Program-made: the position numbers and the translations under genes
Source of the DNA: Owenia fusiformis
Lineage: Eukaryota; Annelida; Polychaeta; Sabellida; Oweniidae
Assembly (NCBI GenBank): GCA_903813345.2
Contig: CAIIXF020000010.1
Location: 8,858,349-8,922,348, forward strand
Length of the DNA stretch: 64,000 nt
Reading direction: 5' to 3'
Notes under the pieces: generated by a model
What the model was told of the DNA's origin: nothing
The model's database searches: none
What the model saw: the letters and a program-made list of their open reading frames with translations, nothing else
Part shown: piece after piece, positions 34,907 through 46,900 of the stretch
How the letters are laid out: each line of letters opens with the position of its first letter
How positions within the stretch are numbered: the first letter of the stretch is position 1

Positions 34907-35934
34907 TACGAGGGGGTATCATTGATTAGTGAGAAAATTCTGAGGCAGCATCTTATATATATCCTCTGGGAATAGGGTATTGAATGAACATACTTATTAA
35001 TTTATTCCAATAAGCAACAGTGGTTACCATGGCAATGGTTGCTAGGGATCTATGGAGCAGCTACCATATAATTTTTAAAAACTGACAGTTATTTTTCAAA
35101 TTTTGTATACATATTGTCCTGAGGTGGTAGTAATGAAAACACAACCATTCAACCAATGATGATATTATATCTTGCATTTTATTTCAGACATGGCTGTGAT
35201 ATCAGAGACACTGCCACTTTGCATTACCACAGGGTGGAGCAGAATTTGTTGAAATAAGCATGACATCTAAAAAACTCAATGTGAACATAAAAGAATACAA
35301 TGCAATCAGGGAAATATCAGTATTAGAAACCTATAGGGGCCTACAGGAGGTGTATGGACAATAGATTAATTGTGAAGCTGCCAACAGTGTACTGGTGGAA
35401 TTCAATGCCTTTTGAAATAATGGAATCCACACCATATCTGATGCTTCCAGATCTGGTCGCAAGCCTGATATTGTGATCCCAGCAAACTGATAAAAGATAT
35501 GGTTTCTAAGGATGGTATATTCACTATAACTGAACTCTGTATGATGTCTGGACTTAAGTACACTTCAGTACAGAAGATTCTGACCCAAGAGCTATATGAT
35601 TAAATGGTTCATATTCAAGAGAGGCATCGAGATATAGGAGACTTAAAAAATAAAATCCTGAAGTAAAATCCTGAAGTTTTTTTTACATTTAATAACTGCT
35701 CCAGGGTACTGGTCATGATGTCCCATAGAAATATCTCAAAGGGTTAAGGTCTCGGGGTAGTTATCAGAAATTTACACCAAACAGGTTTTGGAGAAAACTG
35801 TCAGACAAACAGATGGAGACAGACAGACCCACCGAGGCCGTCAATATGGCCCACACTATTAAAATGTGCCCACACTATGTGGTGGAGACAAAAAGTTGAG
35901 TACTTTTCTCACTAATTAATGAAACTCCCTCGTA
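34907..35934 (+). mobile_element. Dead mariner-like transposon just upstream of the first sulfotransferase
   Basis: Ends are TACGAGGGGGTATCATTGAT at 34907 and its inverted partner, reading TACGAGGGAGTTTCATTAAT from 35934, both continuing TAGTGAGAAAA. This fits a TA target site. Around 35430-35600 the + strand reads SDASRSGRKPDIVIPAN, stops, then KDMVSKDGIFTITELCMMSG and LKYTSVQKILTQELY, like the DNA-binding helix-turn-helix part of mariner transposases. Stops and the missing catalytic domain show that it is inactive. It ends 49 bp before the gene's ATG. Confidence 0.8.
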
Positions 35935-35983
35935 TATCTCACATTTTAACTGTTTATAACATTTGTGAGTGAATTTACTAAAA

Positions 35984-38900
35984 ATGGCTAAAGATTCTAT
36001 AGATGTTGATGGTATTATGATGGCAGAATATGATGGCATGTACTGGCCACGATTCTGGCCTCGGAGCAGACCCCCTAAAAGCAACATGAACTGGGAAGAA
36101 TGGCATAGAGAGGTGCAGAAAATGCCATGCAGAGAGGATGATGTATGGACTGTTAGCATGCCAAAAGCAGGTGAGTATAAAATGTTTTTTTTTATCTAAT
36201 GCCTCCACCTAGGTGGATATCCACCTAACCATTCACCATGCAGGGTCTAAGCCTCTGGCTCTGTCATTATTGATTATTACATGCACTGCTTCATATGAAA
36301 ATACTGTGTTCGGATTGGCTGGAATCTGACACACCTTACCTAGCTATATGTGAATGTATTACATACCCAGCGAAGCATTTGTATTGAAGTCAATGGAGCT
36401 GAAGGTCGGCTATATATTCCTGTATAGCCACCAAACCTTTTACCATGACAATCTTATGACATCATGGGGACGTCATGTTTCATTTCTTCCTAATTTCACT
36501 CGCACACAGACACGTGGCGTCATTGATATAACGTAGCCATGATATAAAAGTATGTAATACAACAGTTATGTCCCAGGCCCGTAGCCAGGGGGGGTTCGCA
36601 GGGTTCGGGCGAACCCCCCCCTGGCCAAAAATTCTTTCAAAATCATGCAGTTTTTGACCATTTTGAGCACGTCTCAAGTGATTTTAGCCTAATTTGGGCC
36701 AAAATTGTCAAATGTGAACCCCCCCTGGAAATTTTTGAAAATTGAAACCCCCCTTGGCAAATCCTGGCTACGGGCCTGTGTCCGTATCATTGAATATATG
36801 CCTTCGGTCTGTCGTAATATAACCCTCGCAAGCTCGGGCTATATTGGTGACAGACCTTAGGCATATATTCAATGATAGGGACATAACTGCTAAATATTTT
36901 TGTTGTCGTTAAGTTAGTATAGTTCTTCTGAAATGAGAACATTGTTTTCTTCAAAACTATCCTCCATTATATGTTACAGGTCTTCATTGGTCTAGCCAGA
37001 TCCTGCACATGTTAATGACAGGAGATACAGAAGTAAGGTATGCTGAAACACATTTCTTTGAATTCAACACCCCTGCAGAGACCACTGCTCAGAGCTCTCC
37101 TAGGCTCATACAAACACACATACTACCAAAGTACATGCCAAAAGATGTATGGAGTAAGAAAAACAAGATTTTGCTGATTTTGCGTAATCCGAAAGATCAA
37201 CTTGTATCTTTCTATCATCATATAAGATCTTCAGAAAAATTGAAAACAGAGGATGATGGCATCAATAGATTCTATCAACGGTTTGTCAATAAAACATGTA
37301 AGTAGCACATGATGATGTCATTATTGGGTCACTGAGTGATCTGTCATGTTTTCTGTCAACTATGAGATTGAAGTTAATGAAATAAAATGGAAATTCCTCT
37401 CGTGAATTTTAATAGGAGAATCAAAATAATCTGGATTGTTTTCTCGCAAAAATTATGTTCTGTACATAAAGTGTTGCATACCTGACCTGTCATGTGAAAA
37501 AATAAAAATTTGAATATTTAAAAAAATAAAAATGAGAAGAATTCATTTTTTTAAATCAGGAGAAAATTGGGTCACCTTATTATGAGTTGTCAAGGGTATA
37601 ATATAATATCCTTCAAATATACTTAGATATTGACCCTTGACCTTGATATGACCTGAAGCAATATAGCATTGACCTTGACCTCTGGTCATCTACCCTATCA
37701 TTAACTGGCTAAGGGTCATAGCATGCCCCAATTAAGGTCCTTTAACTCATTGGCGCGTTATTTAATTATTTTTAAAAGCTACTGAGCGTTAATTAATTTA
37801 TTAAGGATTAGGATTTTCATGCCTACCAATTTGAAAGTGACATAAAATCTAAACCAACAGAGATAACACCACCAAATTTTTACTCATGATTAGAAACATA
37901 TGTATAAATCATATGTCAATGTATGAACTCATCACAATGAGAGGCACTGATGATAAAAAATCCTAAACATGTATATTACAAAAAAACATAAGAACCCTAC
38001 TAAATATTACCTTGGTGTACCCCAGCAGATTCACTGGCCTGTCCCCCAGCCACAGAGTTGTCAGGCCCATCATCGTTTTGAAATTTCATTTTCTGAGGCT
38101 TCAAATATTAGGCTTCACTTCAAGAATCGCTGAATATAGCAGCGATTTGATCATCATTACCCAGTCTAAATCGAGCGCTTTTTAAGTACCACAATGTCTG
38201 ATCACTTCCAGATTCGTATTTATTTTGAAATAAAGCAATAAATGACCAAAATAATTTTTTTCAATCATTTCTCTTCGCCAAATCAATTTTAAATCACTTC
38301 CGGTCAATGTGAGTACCGAACATTGGCACTGTAATACTAGGGCGACATCTTTCTAAGTCTGTTAAAACTTCCCTATAGCCTGGCGACCTGAAGTCGACAT
38401 ACGCCATGAAGCGTATTGGCGAAAAAAGTCGACTGAGCGCGCGAAAGAGTTAAATACCAAATACTTAGATGTTGACATTTGACTTTCAAATAACCTTGAC
38501 CTATTAACATTGACTTTGACCTCAAATCACCTAATCATTAGTCGCTAAGGGTCACAGCAGCTCTAAGGACCCTAAATCACTAAACCCTAGATACTGGCAT
38601 TTGACCTTGAAATGACATTGACCTCAGGTCAACTTATGGGATACAACAGCTCCAAATGCATAAAACCATACCAAGATATTGACCTTTTAATCACCTTGAA
38701 ACATAATGTTGACCTTGACCTCACCTCTCAAGGTCCCTAATTATGGGACGTCAATGGCCACAGCACAGATCAAGAATCTTTCAAAGCCAAACACCTGGAT
38801 TTTGACATTTACCTTCTTGGTATGACCTTGACCTCTGATATTTGTAGAATGCACCCTGACCCACTTTGTAAGTTGACCAAGTATGAGGGCCCAAGTTCGA

Positions 38901-41894
38901 ATGGTCTAGGAGTCAAGTCAGTCAGACAGAACAATGGTTCATAGTTAGATTTATAGTAAGACAAAGATTTTAAGGTAGTTTTACATGGGGATGAGCAGTT
39001 AAAAATTTATTTAATAAAGATTTGACAGGTATGTTATAGTGACTAAGAACAAATTTTGAGTTTCAAAGTGAAAATTTCTGAGTCAAATTGAAAAAGAATA
39101 TCTTTGTGAAAGAAAGACATTCCTAAAGATCCCAAATTTTCTCCAAAGCCTCAAATTTAATGTCTTCTCATACAAGTTAAATTCAACAGATGTTGTACAT
39201 GTGTACTTTTTTCTGATGTTCTAGTGCCTTATGGAGACTTCTTTGACTTCTATGATCTTTGGTGGAAAAAGTTCAAAACATGTGACCATGTAAAGCTTGT
39301 TACATACGAGCAATTAAAAAAGGTAAAGGAGAACATGCTGTGAAAACCAGTTAATTAAAGACACATTTTTAATAATCTGTTTTAGTAATGATTAAGGATA
39401 CTCTCTCGATGATCCTACCTATAATTTTCAATTTTTGCTTTATCTTGTAATTCCAAGTTCAATTAGTATCTTAATTTTTAGGAGTTTATCAAAACAGTCA
39501 GAGATATAAGTGAGTTCTTAGGTAAACCAATAACAGAAGATTTCCTGGAGAAGATGGCACATGTTTGTTCCATAGAAAACATGCAAAAGAACAAAGAAAT
39601 TCTTGATACACCAGATATATGGGAGGATGAAAAAGGCACAATGTATAGAAAAGGTATAATGGCCCCTGCAGTCTAAAGTGCATGATGCTAGAAATTTAAA
39701 ATGGCAGTCATACTTTTAATTAAAATTGTTGTTAACTTTATTTTTTCCAATTTATTGTTCTAAAACTAGTAAAAGTATGACAATTAAGTCAGTCCAAAAT
39801 AGACATCGATCTCAAAAAAGACAAAAATAAATAAGAAAGGGATTATCTCATAATCCATTTTTCATGTTTTTTTTATTTTTTCTTCTTGGAGATCAATTAT
39901 ATAATATCCCGCCGATTTTTTTGTACATTAATCATATCAAAAAATGTTGATTTTGTGCCAGATATATGACCTCAAATTTTTGTTTTTTGGATTATCCTAA
40001 TCCCAAAGGAGACTCACTTTTCCTTTTCAGAGGTAAATCATGACTAATAGAACATATCAATTTAGTTGTAAAAAATTGGAATAAAATGCTGCATTTTTGG
40101 TGAAAATTGGCTCACAATAGGGGAAAATTGGTAATGATGGGTGGATTAATGACAGCTTTACATATTTGTTTTTGTGGTCAAATAATTATTAAAACTTAAG
40201 TAAGAGCTGTCTAAAAAAGTTTGCAATAACTTAACTACGTCCTACTTGCCTTTTTGCTTTTTAAAACAATATAGCTTTTCTTCATTTTTTTAAAATCTAT
40301 AGATTGTTCAGATAGGCTACATTTAGGGGGAGAGTGTCAATCTAATATTTAATTAATTTGATTTCTGCACAACAATAAAACCTGGTCCTTTATAGTACAG
40401 AAATCAGGAACAACAATATTTAAGAAATCTCTCAGAATTGCTGCTACAGTTTGAACATTAGAAATAATGAAACTAGAAAAACAGCAACTCCATGGAGTAG
40501 CAAATCCTACCGAACAAAACATATTATGCGTGAAAATGTTGAAATGACGTGCACTTTGTGATAGAAGCATGAAATTTGGCACAAAGTTAGTTTATACCAT
40601 TGTGAACTAGGCATCATCATATAAAATTTGAACCAAATCCGTTCACTGGTATATGAGTTATCAAAGATTACGTTTTTTACGAATATGGGCCGCCATCTTG
40701 AAATTCAGCTGCCATCTTGAAAATTATTTCTTGAACAGAGCTACTGTGTCCCTAGGCATAATCATATAAAATTTCAAACAAATCTGTTCACTGGTATTTG
40801 AGTTATCAAAGATTAGGTTTTTTACGAAAAATTGCTGCCATTTTGAAATTAAGCAGAAATCTTGAAAATGTTTTGTCGAACATAGCTACTGTGTCCCTAA
40901 GCATCATCATATAAAATTTGAACCAAATCTGTTCACTGGTATTTGAGTTATCAAAGATTACATATTTTTACGAAAAATGGCTGCCATTTTGAAATTAAGT
41001 GGCCATCTTGAATATCTCTTTTTGTGCGATACTCCTTTGTCCCTAGGCATCAGCATATAAAATTTGAACCAAATCCGTTCACTAGTATAGGAGTTATCAA
41101 AGATTACGTTTTTTACTAATACGGGCCGCCATCTTGAAATTCAGCCGTCATCTTGAAAATTATTTCTTGAACAGAGCGACTGTGTCCCTAGGCATAATCA
41201 TTCATATAAAATTTCAACCAAATCTGTTCACTGGTATTTGAGTTATCAAAGATTACGTTTTTTACAAAAAATTGCCGACATTTTGAAATTAAGTGGCCAT
41301 CTTGAAAATGTTTTGTCGAACATAGCTACTGTGTCCCTAAACATCACCATATAAAATTTGAACCAAATCCATTCACTGGTATTTGAGTTATCAAAGATTA
41401 CATATTCTTACGAAAAATGGCCGCCATTTTGAAATTAAGCAGCCATCTTGAAAATCTCTTTTTGTGCGAAACTCCTTTGTCCCTAGGCATCAGCATATAA
41501 AATTTGAACCAAATCCGCAAACTAGTATTTGAGTTATTAAAGATTACATTTTTATGAAAAATGTCGGCCATTTTGAATTCAGTGGCCATATTGAAAATTC
41601 CTTCTCGAGCAGAGGTCCTACTATACACCCATAAGGCATAAGCCCATAAAATTCGAATCAAATCCGTGAAATGGTATTTGAGTTATCGCCCGGACAAACA
41701 GACGGACGGACGGCTTTCCTATATCCCTCTCGAACTTCGTTCAGTGGGATAATAAATAAATTTGAGTTTTTATTGTTTCAGGTCAAGTGGGTGACTGGAA
41801 GAATCACTTCACAGTTGCAACAAATGAACAGTTTGACAAAATTATACAGGAGAGAGTCAACAAAGACTGGGACTTTAAGATCATATATGAATAA
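35984..41894 (+). CDS. Cytosolic sulfotransferase (SULT family), tandem copy 1, 5 exons
   Basis: Transfers sulfate from PAPS to hydroxyl or amine groups of small molecules; cytosolic, with no signal or membrane segment. Exons 35984-36170, 36980-37297, 39225-39322, 39482-39653, 41782-41894 (TAA) give 295 aa, the usual SULT length. Visible motifs: 5'-phosphosulfate loop PKAGLHW (canonical PKSGTTW, so both Thr are replaced while Lys is kept), catalytic His in SPRLIQTH, 3'-phosphate site RNPKDQLVSFYHH, C-terminal RKGQVGDWKNHFT, and the KxxxTVxxxE dimer motif (KNHFTVATNE). The loop is preceded by SM here but TF in copy 2. The ATG chosen gives MAKDSID; upstream GTG codons are 5' UTR. All intron phases equal those of copy 2. 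Substrate is unknown. Confidence 0.93.
36562..36893. mobile_element. Palindromic element interrupted by a nested insertion
   Basis: 'cagttatgtcc' at the left matches 'gggacataactg' at the right. The arms continue 'atcattgaatatatgcc' and 'ggcatatattcaatgat' with 'ggtctgtc'/'gacagacc' and a loop 'ctcgcaagctcg'. The left arm is split after 'tgtcc' by the element at 36575-36777, and 'tgtcc' is repeated on the other side as a likely target-site duplication. Lies in intron 1 of the first sulfotransferase. Confidence 0.75.
36575..36777. mobile_element. Short TIR element, 'ggcccgtagccagg' family, copy 2
   Basis: Inverted ends 'aggcccgtagccagg' and 'cctggctacgggcct'. The interior shares 'aatcatgcagt', 'tgattt' and 'aacccccccttggc' type blocks with 755-931. 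203 bp, non-coding, with sharp ends and a 5-bp duplication, so it is the younger copy. Confidence 0.85.
37620..38880. repeat. Degenerate TGACCTTGACCT-rich region
   Basis: In intron 2 of the first sulfotransferase, 'gaccttgacct' and variants occur more than a dozen times (37630-37690, 38470-38880), spaced by phrases like 'ggtcacagca' and 'taccaaatacttagat'. It is a decayed tandem repeat, split in two by the element at 37742-38453. Confidence 0.7.
37742..38453. mobile_element. TTAA-flanked element (piggyBac-like), 712 bp
   Basis: TTAACTCATTGGCGCG at the left and, reading inward from the right, TTAACTCTTTCGCGCG form inverted ends bordered by TTAA. It interrupts the TGACCTTGACCT repeat region. 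No transposase is visible inside, so it is non-autonomous. Confidence 0.65.
40606..41700. repeat. Tandem array, ~146-bp unit, 8 copies with trimeric higher order
   Basis: Units start at about 40610, 40756, 40901, 41047, 41192, 41341, 41487 and 41635, each holding 'ataaaatttgaaccaaatc', 'ggtatttgagttatcaaaga' and 'tggccgccattttgaaatt'. Units 1/4, 2/5 and 3/6 resemble each other most (for example 'tttcttgaacagag', 'ttttgtcgaacatagc', 'ctctttttgtgcga'), so a ~437-bp trimer was duplicated. It ends with 'cggacaaacagacggacgga', a tail common in invertebrate retroelements. Lies in intron 4 of the first sulfotransferase. Confidence 0.9.
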
Positions 41895-43997
41895 ACCCAG
41901 GCTATTGACAGTATAGCACCGGTGTAAAGATATTTGTTATAAAATATAACAATTATGCAATTCATATTATTGTGAGTATTTCACCATGTGAGCTAATGAG
42001 AAAAAAATCCTGAATATTTGGTATATTTTGAATAATTTTGGTCTGAATTGTGAAAATGAGAATTTTGCACCAACCCCAAAAAAATCTTGGGGAGATCACT
42101 GGCATGTATCAATTGTAAAGGAAATCAATGTTTCTGATTTACATTTGGGGAAATATCAAGAATGGTGATGAATGTTTTATTTAATTTTAATTTTTTATAA
42201 TGGACTAGAGTAACATTCTCAAAATAATCAGAACTGTGCTTCTACTTAATTTTGCGCTACTTATTTTGGCAGATTTGCTTTTTTGAACATTTGATGACAA
42301 CTTAATTTGGCCGACTTGCAATATTACAATGTACTAATGGTACTAATTTCCATGGTAATAAAATTACAATTATGATTATTAAAACTTTTGGTGGCTACTT
42401 AATTTGGTGGACTTTGACAATCTGAAGTATTGCTAGATTAAAGGCAGATTCTGATCTATAGGGGGTGACAAAATTACAAGCAACATGTATCAATCAGAGT
42501 TTAGTGGATGCCGGAGCATCGATTGGATAACCGGAGGTGATAAGATTTCAACAATAAACGTTGAAACGATCGCTGAATTCAAATGATCGAACATGTAGGC
42601 TGAGATTGAATCACTGATCGACGAATGACCCGCTATACATTTTCATCGCGAAATCAGTTTTAAATGACTCTTACATTCCAATGTACATTCAATTACATAA
42701 TATATTCATGAATGATATTGCAACTCTAGAGAAACACTCGATCAGATCATTGAATTTCAAGTCATAGACGGGAAGTTTGCTTTGTTTATGCAGCTCAACC
42801 TGATAACGTTTTGATTGGTCAATCAGCCTGAAGTCACATGTCGTGTCGTCCACGCGATCTGTCAATCAATAAGGTTTCGCGATACCCCTGAAAGCGTAGG
42901 TATTATGGAAATCTCGAAACCGTTGAATATCTCAGCATAATATCAGCAGAGATGTATTGGATTGTACAAGGCGGTAATAATTCAAGATCAGATTAGTAAA
43001 AAAATACCGACTTGGGCAAGGCTAGTGAAGTTATTAATGATTCAAAAATGAGTGAAAAATGTTTAAATTCTCCCAAATAATAAGAATGGTAACCATTCTT
43101 ATCGAAAAAAAATACATTATTGTAAAAATCTTTAGTTTTCCTGGAAAATAGACATGACAAGGAATGACATTCTAAAATTGAAACAATTTTTTGTTAAGCC
43201 TGCTCACTATATATCTGATTCTCTCTTTAAATCATATGGCTGCCAAATTAAGTAGAAGTACAGTATATGCATGCTTTAATGTAATCAAATGTTCAAACAT
43301 TAATAAGCCTAACTGGAGGCAAGGAATGCAGGTGAAAACTTTATCAATAAAGTCTTTTATCAGTGTTTACCCCATTCACCAGGGATCTCAAGCAATCATA
43401 TCTACCTAAAATTGCATGTTATTTGTAAATTAGGGATGTGAACAAATAACAAGACATATCTGTAGTGCTGTGTATAAAATTATATTCAAAACTTTAATCA
43501 TTGCTTTTATTCAAGTTGAATTGCATTTTTAACAAAACAAGTGGCTTACACTCATCATATTCAAAGGTCAGAGTGCACTTGGGAATTTCTTTGAATTTTT
43601 GAAAGGTAAACCACTGAATATTCTAGTTATTTAAACATTCTGAACAATTATCAACCCTCAATTAATAGTCTGGGTACACTAATGGATCTTTTGTGCAAGA
43701 ATAAAAGAAGAAGATGAAGTATAGAATGAGTATGTTTATCTGAAAATTGCACATGGTCAGAAAATTTCATCAAAGTGCACCCTGACCGGGCCCTGACCTT
43801 AATCTACAAATAAGGCCATACAGCATAACATAGAATACAGTCTATTATAGTATTGTACCATGTGTTTAAAACTAATCATATTGCAGTTCACTATTTAGAT
43901 AAAAGTCCCTTTGTAGGGATATAATTTGACCGAGTACATTTACAGTCACATATAAAGGTGACACACTGACACACATTTGTGAGTGAGTTTGCTCAAA
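41895..43997. other. Spacer between the two sulfotransferase genes
   Basis: No coding sequence recognised. 'gtgaaaatgagaattttgca' near 42050 resembles part of the hairpin element at 47352-47680. 42440-42960 has more GC and CpG and may be a non-coding insertion. The last 40 bp before 43998 ('acatttgtgagtgagttt') match the 5' leader of copy 1. Confidence 0.5.
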
Positions 43998-46900
43998 ATG
44001 GCTAAAGATTCTGTAGATGTTGATGGTATTATGATGGCGGAATATGATGGCATATACTGGCCCCGATTCTGGCCTCGGAGCAGACCTCCTAAAAGCAACA
44101 TGAACTGGGAAGAATGGCATAGAGAGGTGCAGAAAATGCCATGCAGAGAGGATGATGTATGGACTGTTACCTTTCCCAAAGCAGGTGAGTATAAAATTGG
44201 GCCTAAAAATAATTTTTGAGCCAAAACTTGTTCCTCCCCACATGAATATTATTAAATTGCAAGCTGGTAACTATTCTTTTAATTTTGAGCCTATTTCTTA
44301 TGAAAGGAGAACAGAAAGTAGCAACATATTTCAAACAGTCATATGTCATGTATGTTGAATTTTGTATGTTTTCTGAGGATTTAAACAGGTACATATGTTA
44401 GGTCAATGCAATACCTACAGGTAACTCATAAAGATGATAAGATAATTTGGACTTTGAGACAGGGAACTTTAACAACCCACACACCTGTTTTTCTTAAATG
44501 TTGTCCTCAGATTTTCAACCCCTTCCACCCCTGGTTTTTTAACTACATGTATTGTTGCATCAATATGTTGCGTTTTGAGACACAGTTAACAAATCCTTTT
44601 AAAGGAATAAGTATTTTTTGGATACATTTAGTTAAAAGTAAAGTGGAAAACAATATTTCTAATGTTATTTTCCCATACAGAAAACTAGTGTGATCCATTG
44701 CTTTCAGCTTAACTTTGGTTACCCATAATGGATATCTTTAAAATCCCTGAAGGAATTACTTATTCCTTTATATTAAAGGGGCTAACTGCACAATGCAACT
44801 TCATCTCTATGAGTGCTTTTTCTGGAGTCAGTGCATTGGACTAACATATGCACATGCTTAAATCCTAACAAAATAGCCAAAATCCAACATGACTATCCAA
44901 AATCTGTTGGGATACTTTCCATCCTCCTTTGGCCTAAAATTTCAAAATTGGGGCCGAACATTTTTAACTCCCATCTTGATTTTCAGGGCCCTTCCTGCAA
45001 GGGGTGTGGAGGAGGGTGACATGTTCCCTGAATCAGTACAACTATGCTTTAAAGTTCTATTTTTGAATTTTCACTATTATATTTTGACATGATATTTTTT
45101 GCAGAACAGTTTTCTTTGAAAATTATTCTATAATATATACGCTACAGGTCTTCATTGGAGTAGCCAGATACTGCACATGTTAATGACCGGAGATACAGAA
45201 GTAAGAAATGCTGAAACACATTTCTTCGATATGAACACCCCAGCAGAGACCACTGCCCAGAGCTCACCTAGGCTCATACAAACACACATGCCAATAAACT
45301 ACATGCCAAAAGATGTATGGAGCAAGAAAAGCAAGATTTTGGTGATTTTGCGAAATCCGAAAGATCAACTTGTATCTTTTTACCATCATATAAGATCTTC
45401 AGAAAGAATGCAAGCGGGAGATGAAGGCATCAATAGATTCTATCAACGCTTTGCAGATAAAAAATGTAAGTATCACCCTAGATGATGTCATTATTGGGTT
45501 ACACTGACCTGGGTTTGTAGTGCGTTCTGTCAACTATAAGATTAAAGTAAATGATGGTGTGAATTTTAACATGAAAATCACATTAAACTGAATTGATTTC
45601 AAGGAGAATTGGCTTCCAAGGAGGTAACTCAATATTCCATATTTGGGTATCATTTAGTCAATTATTATCAGTTGTCACACGTTTCAGCATGTGATACAGG
45701 AAATATTCCATGAAAGGTAATATTGTGTCATCCACGAAAGCGAAGCTTGAGTGGCGATATATTTTTACCCAAATGGAATATTATTTCCTGTATCACATAA
45801 GCTGAAACGTGTGATGACGATTTTATCACATGTCTTGGAATGTTGAATTGAAGCATTTTGATTTGGTCATTATAATTGTGTTTAGTACTCTGTACTCCTG
45901 GTAACTATTATAATTTTGTGTGTTTTGAAAGTTTGCTTTGAAATAATATGATGTCATACTGTTGAATTCATACTTGTTAGTGAAATAATATGACGTCATA
46001 CTGTTTTCTTTAGCTACGAAGTGATATAATCAGAGATGTCATATCCTTACTATTGACTCCTTAGTAATACAGCCCACCGTGTCACATGAAAATTTGTCAG
46101 GTGTCATGTGATACAGAATATACGTTGTCACAATTGACCAATCAAAATGCTTAGAAACTCGTAACCATGTGATAATATGAAATACAAATGTCAAAATCAC
46201 GAATATCAGCCATTCTCCTTGCAGCTGTAGAAATATACCGGCACAATAGTATTTATTGCATCACATTGGAGAATAAATAATTTAGAGTCCCTGGCTTCCA
46301 ATCCTCTTTGGGTTAATCTCAAGCAACTTGCACATTCAGTGTTACGATTAGGAACAATATTCTGAGTTTCAGAATGAACATTTCTGAGTCCAATTGAAAA
46401 AGAATATATTTTTTCTAATGTTCCAGTGGGTTATGGAGACTTCTTTGATTTCTATGATCTTTGGTGGAAGAAGTCAAAAACATGTGACCATGTAAAGCTT
46501 GTTACATATGAACAGCTGAAGAAGGTAATAGAGAACATGCTGTGGAAACTGGTAATGCCTCAGTAACATTTGATCTGCACTGCCAATCTCAAACAGCATC
46601 AAACAGCGCTTTTATGAAACAGTGCTAGCAGTACTGTGCATCGCTGTTTTCAAAAACAGTACTGTACAGCGCTGTAAAAACTGTACTAAACTAAACTGTA
46701 CAATTAAAACAGGTGATGCGAGAATAGCATTATACATCACTCAAACTGCACCGGTGATGTTGCGGATTGGGGGTATATAGCAATGGTACAGGGGCTGTAG
46801 CTTCCCAAAATCAAGAGAAATATGCAACATAAGATATAGAGATACGCAGTATGATGTAGATTTTCTATATCAATTTGTGAACCTACGGTCAAGTTTGGTT

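Noticed and set aside
35969-35983. GTG-initiated extension (MNLLK) of the sulfotransferase
   Set aside because: Animal genes use ATG; the ATG at 35984 gives the same start as copy 2 and the expected length.
35978-36208. Minus-strand frames opposite sulfotransferase exon 1 (and the twin at 43872-44243)
   Set aside because: Antisense of a conserved coding exon; similarity between the two is inherited from the sulfotransferase duplication.
40606-41700. Possible coding repeat (gene) in the 146-bp array
   Set aside because: Indels between units break every frame; 'ggccgccattttg' blocks are shared DNA motifs, not codons under selection.
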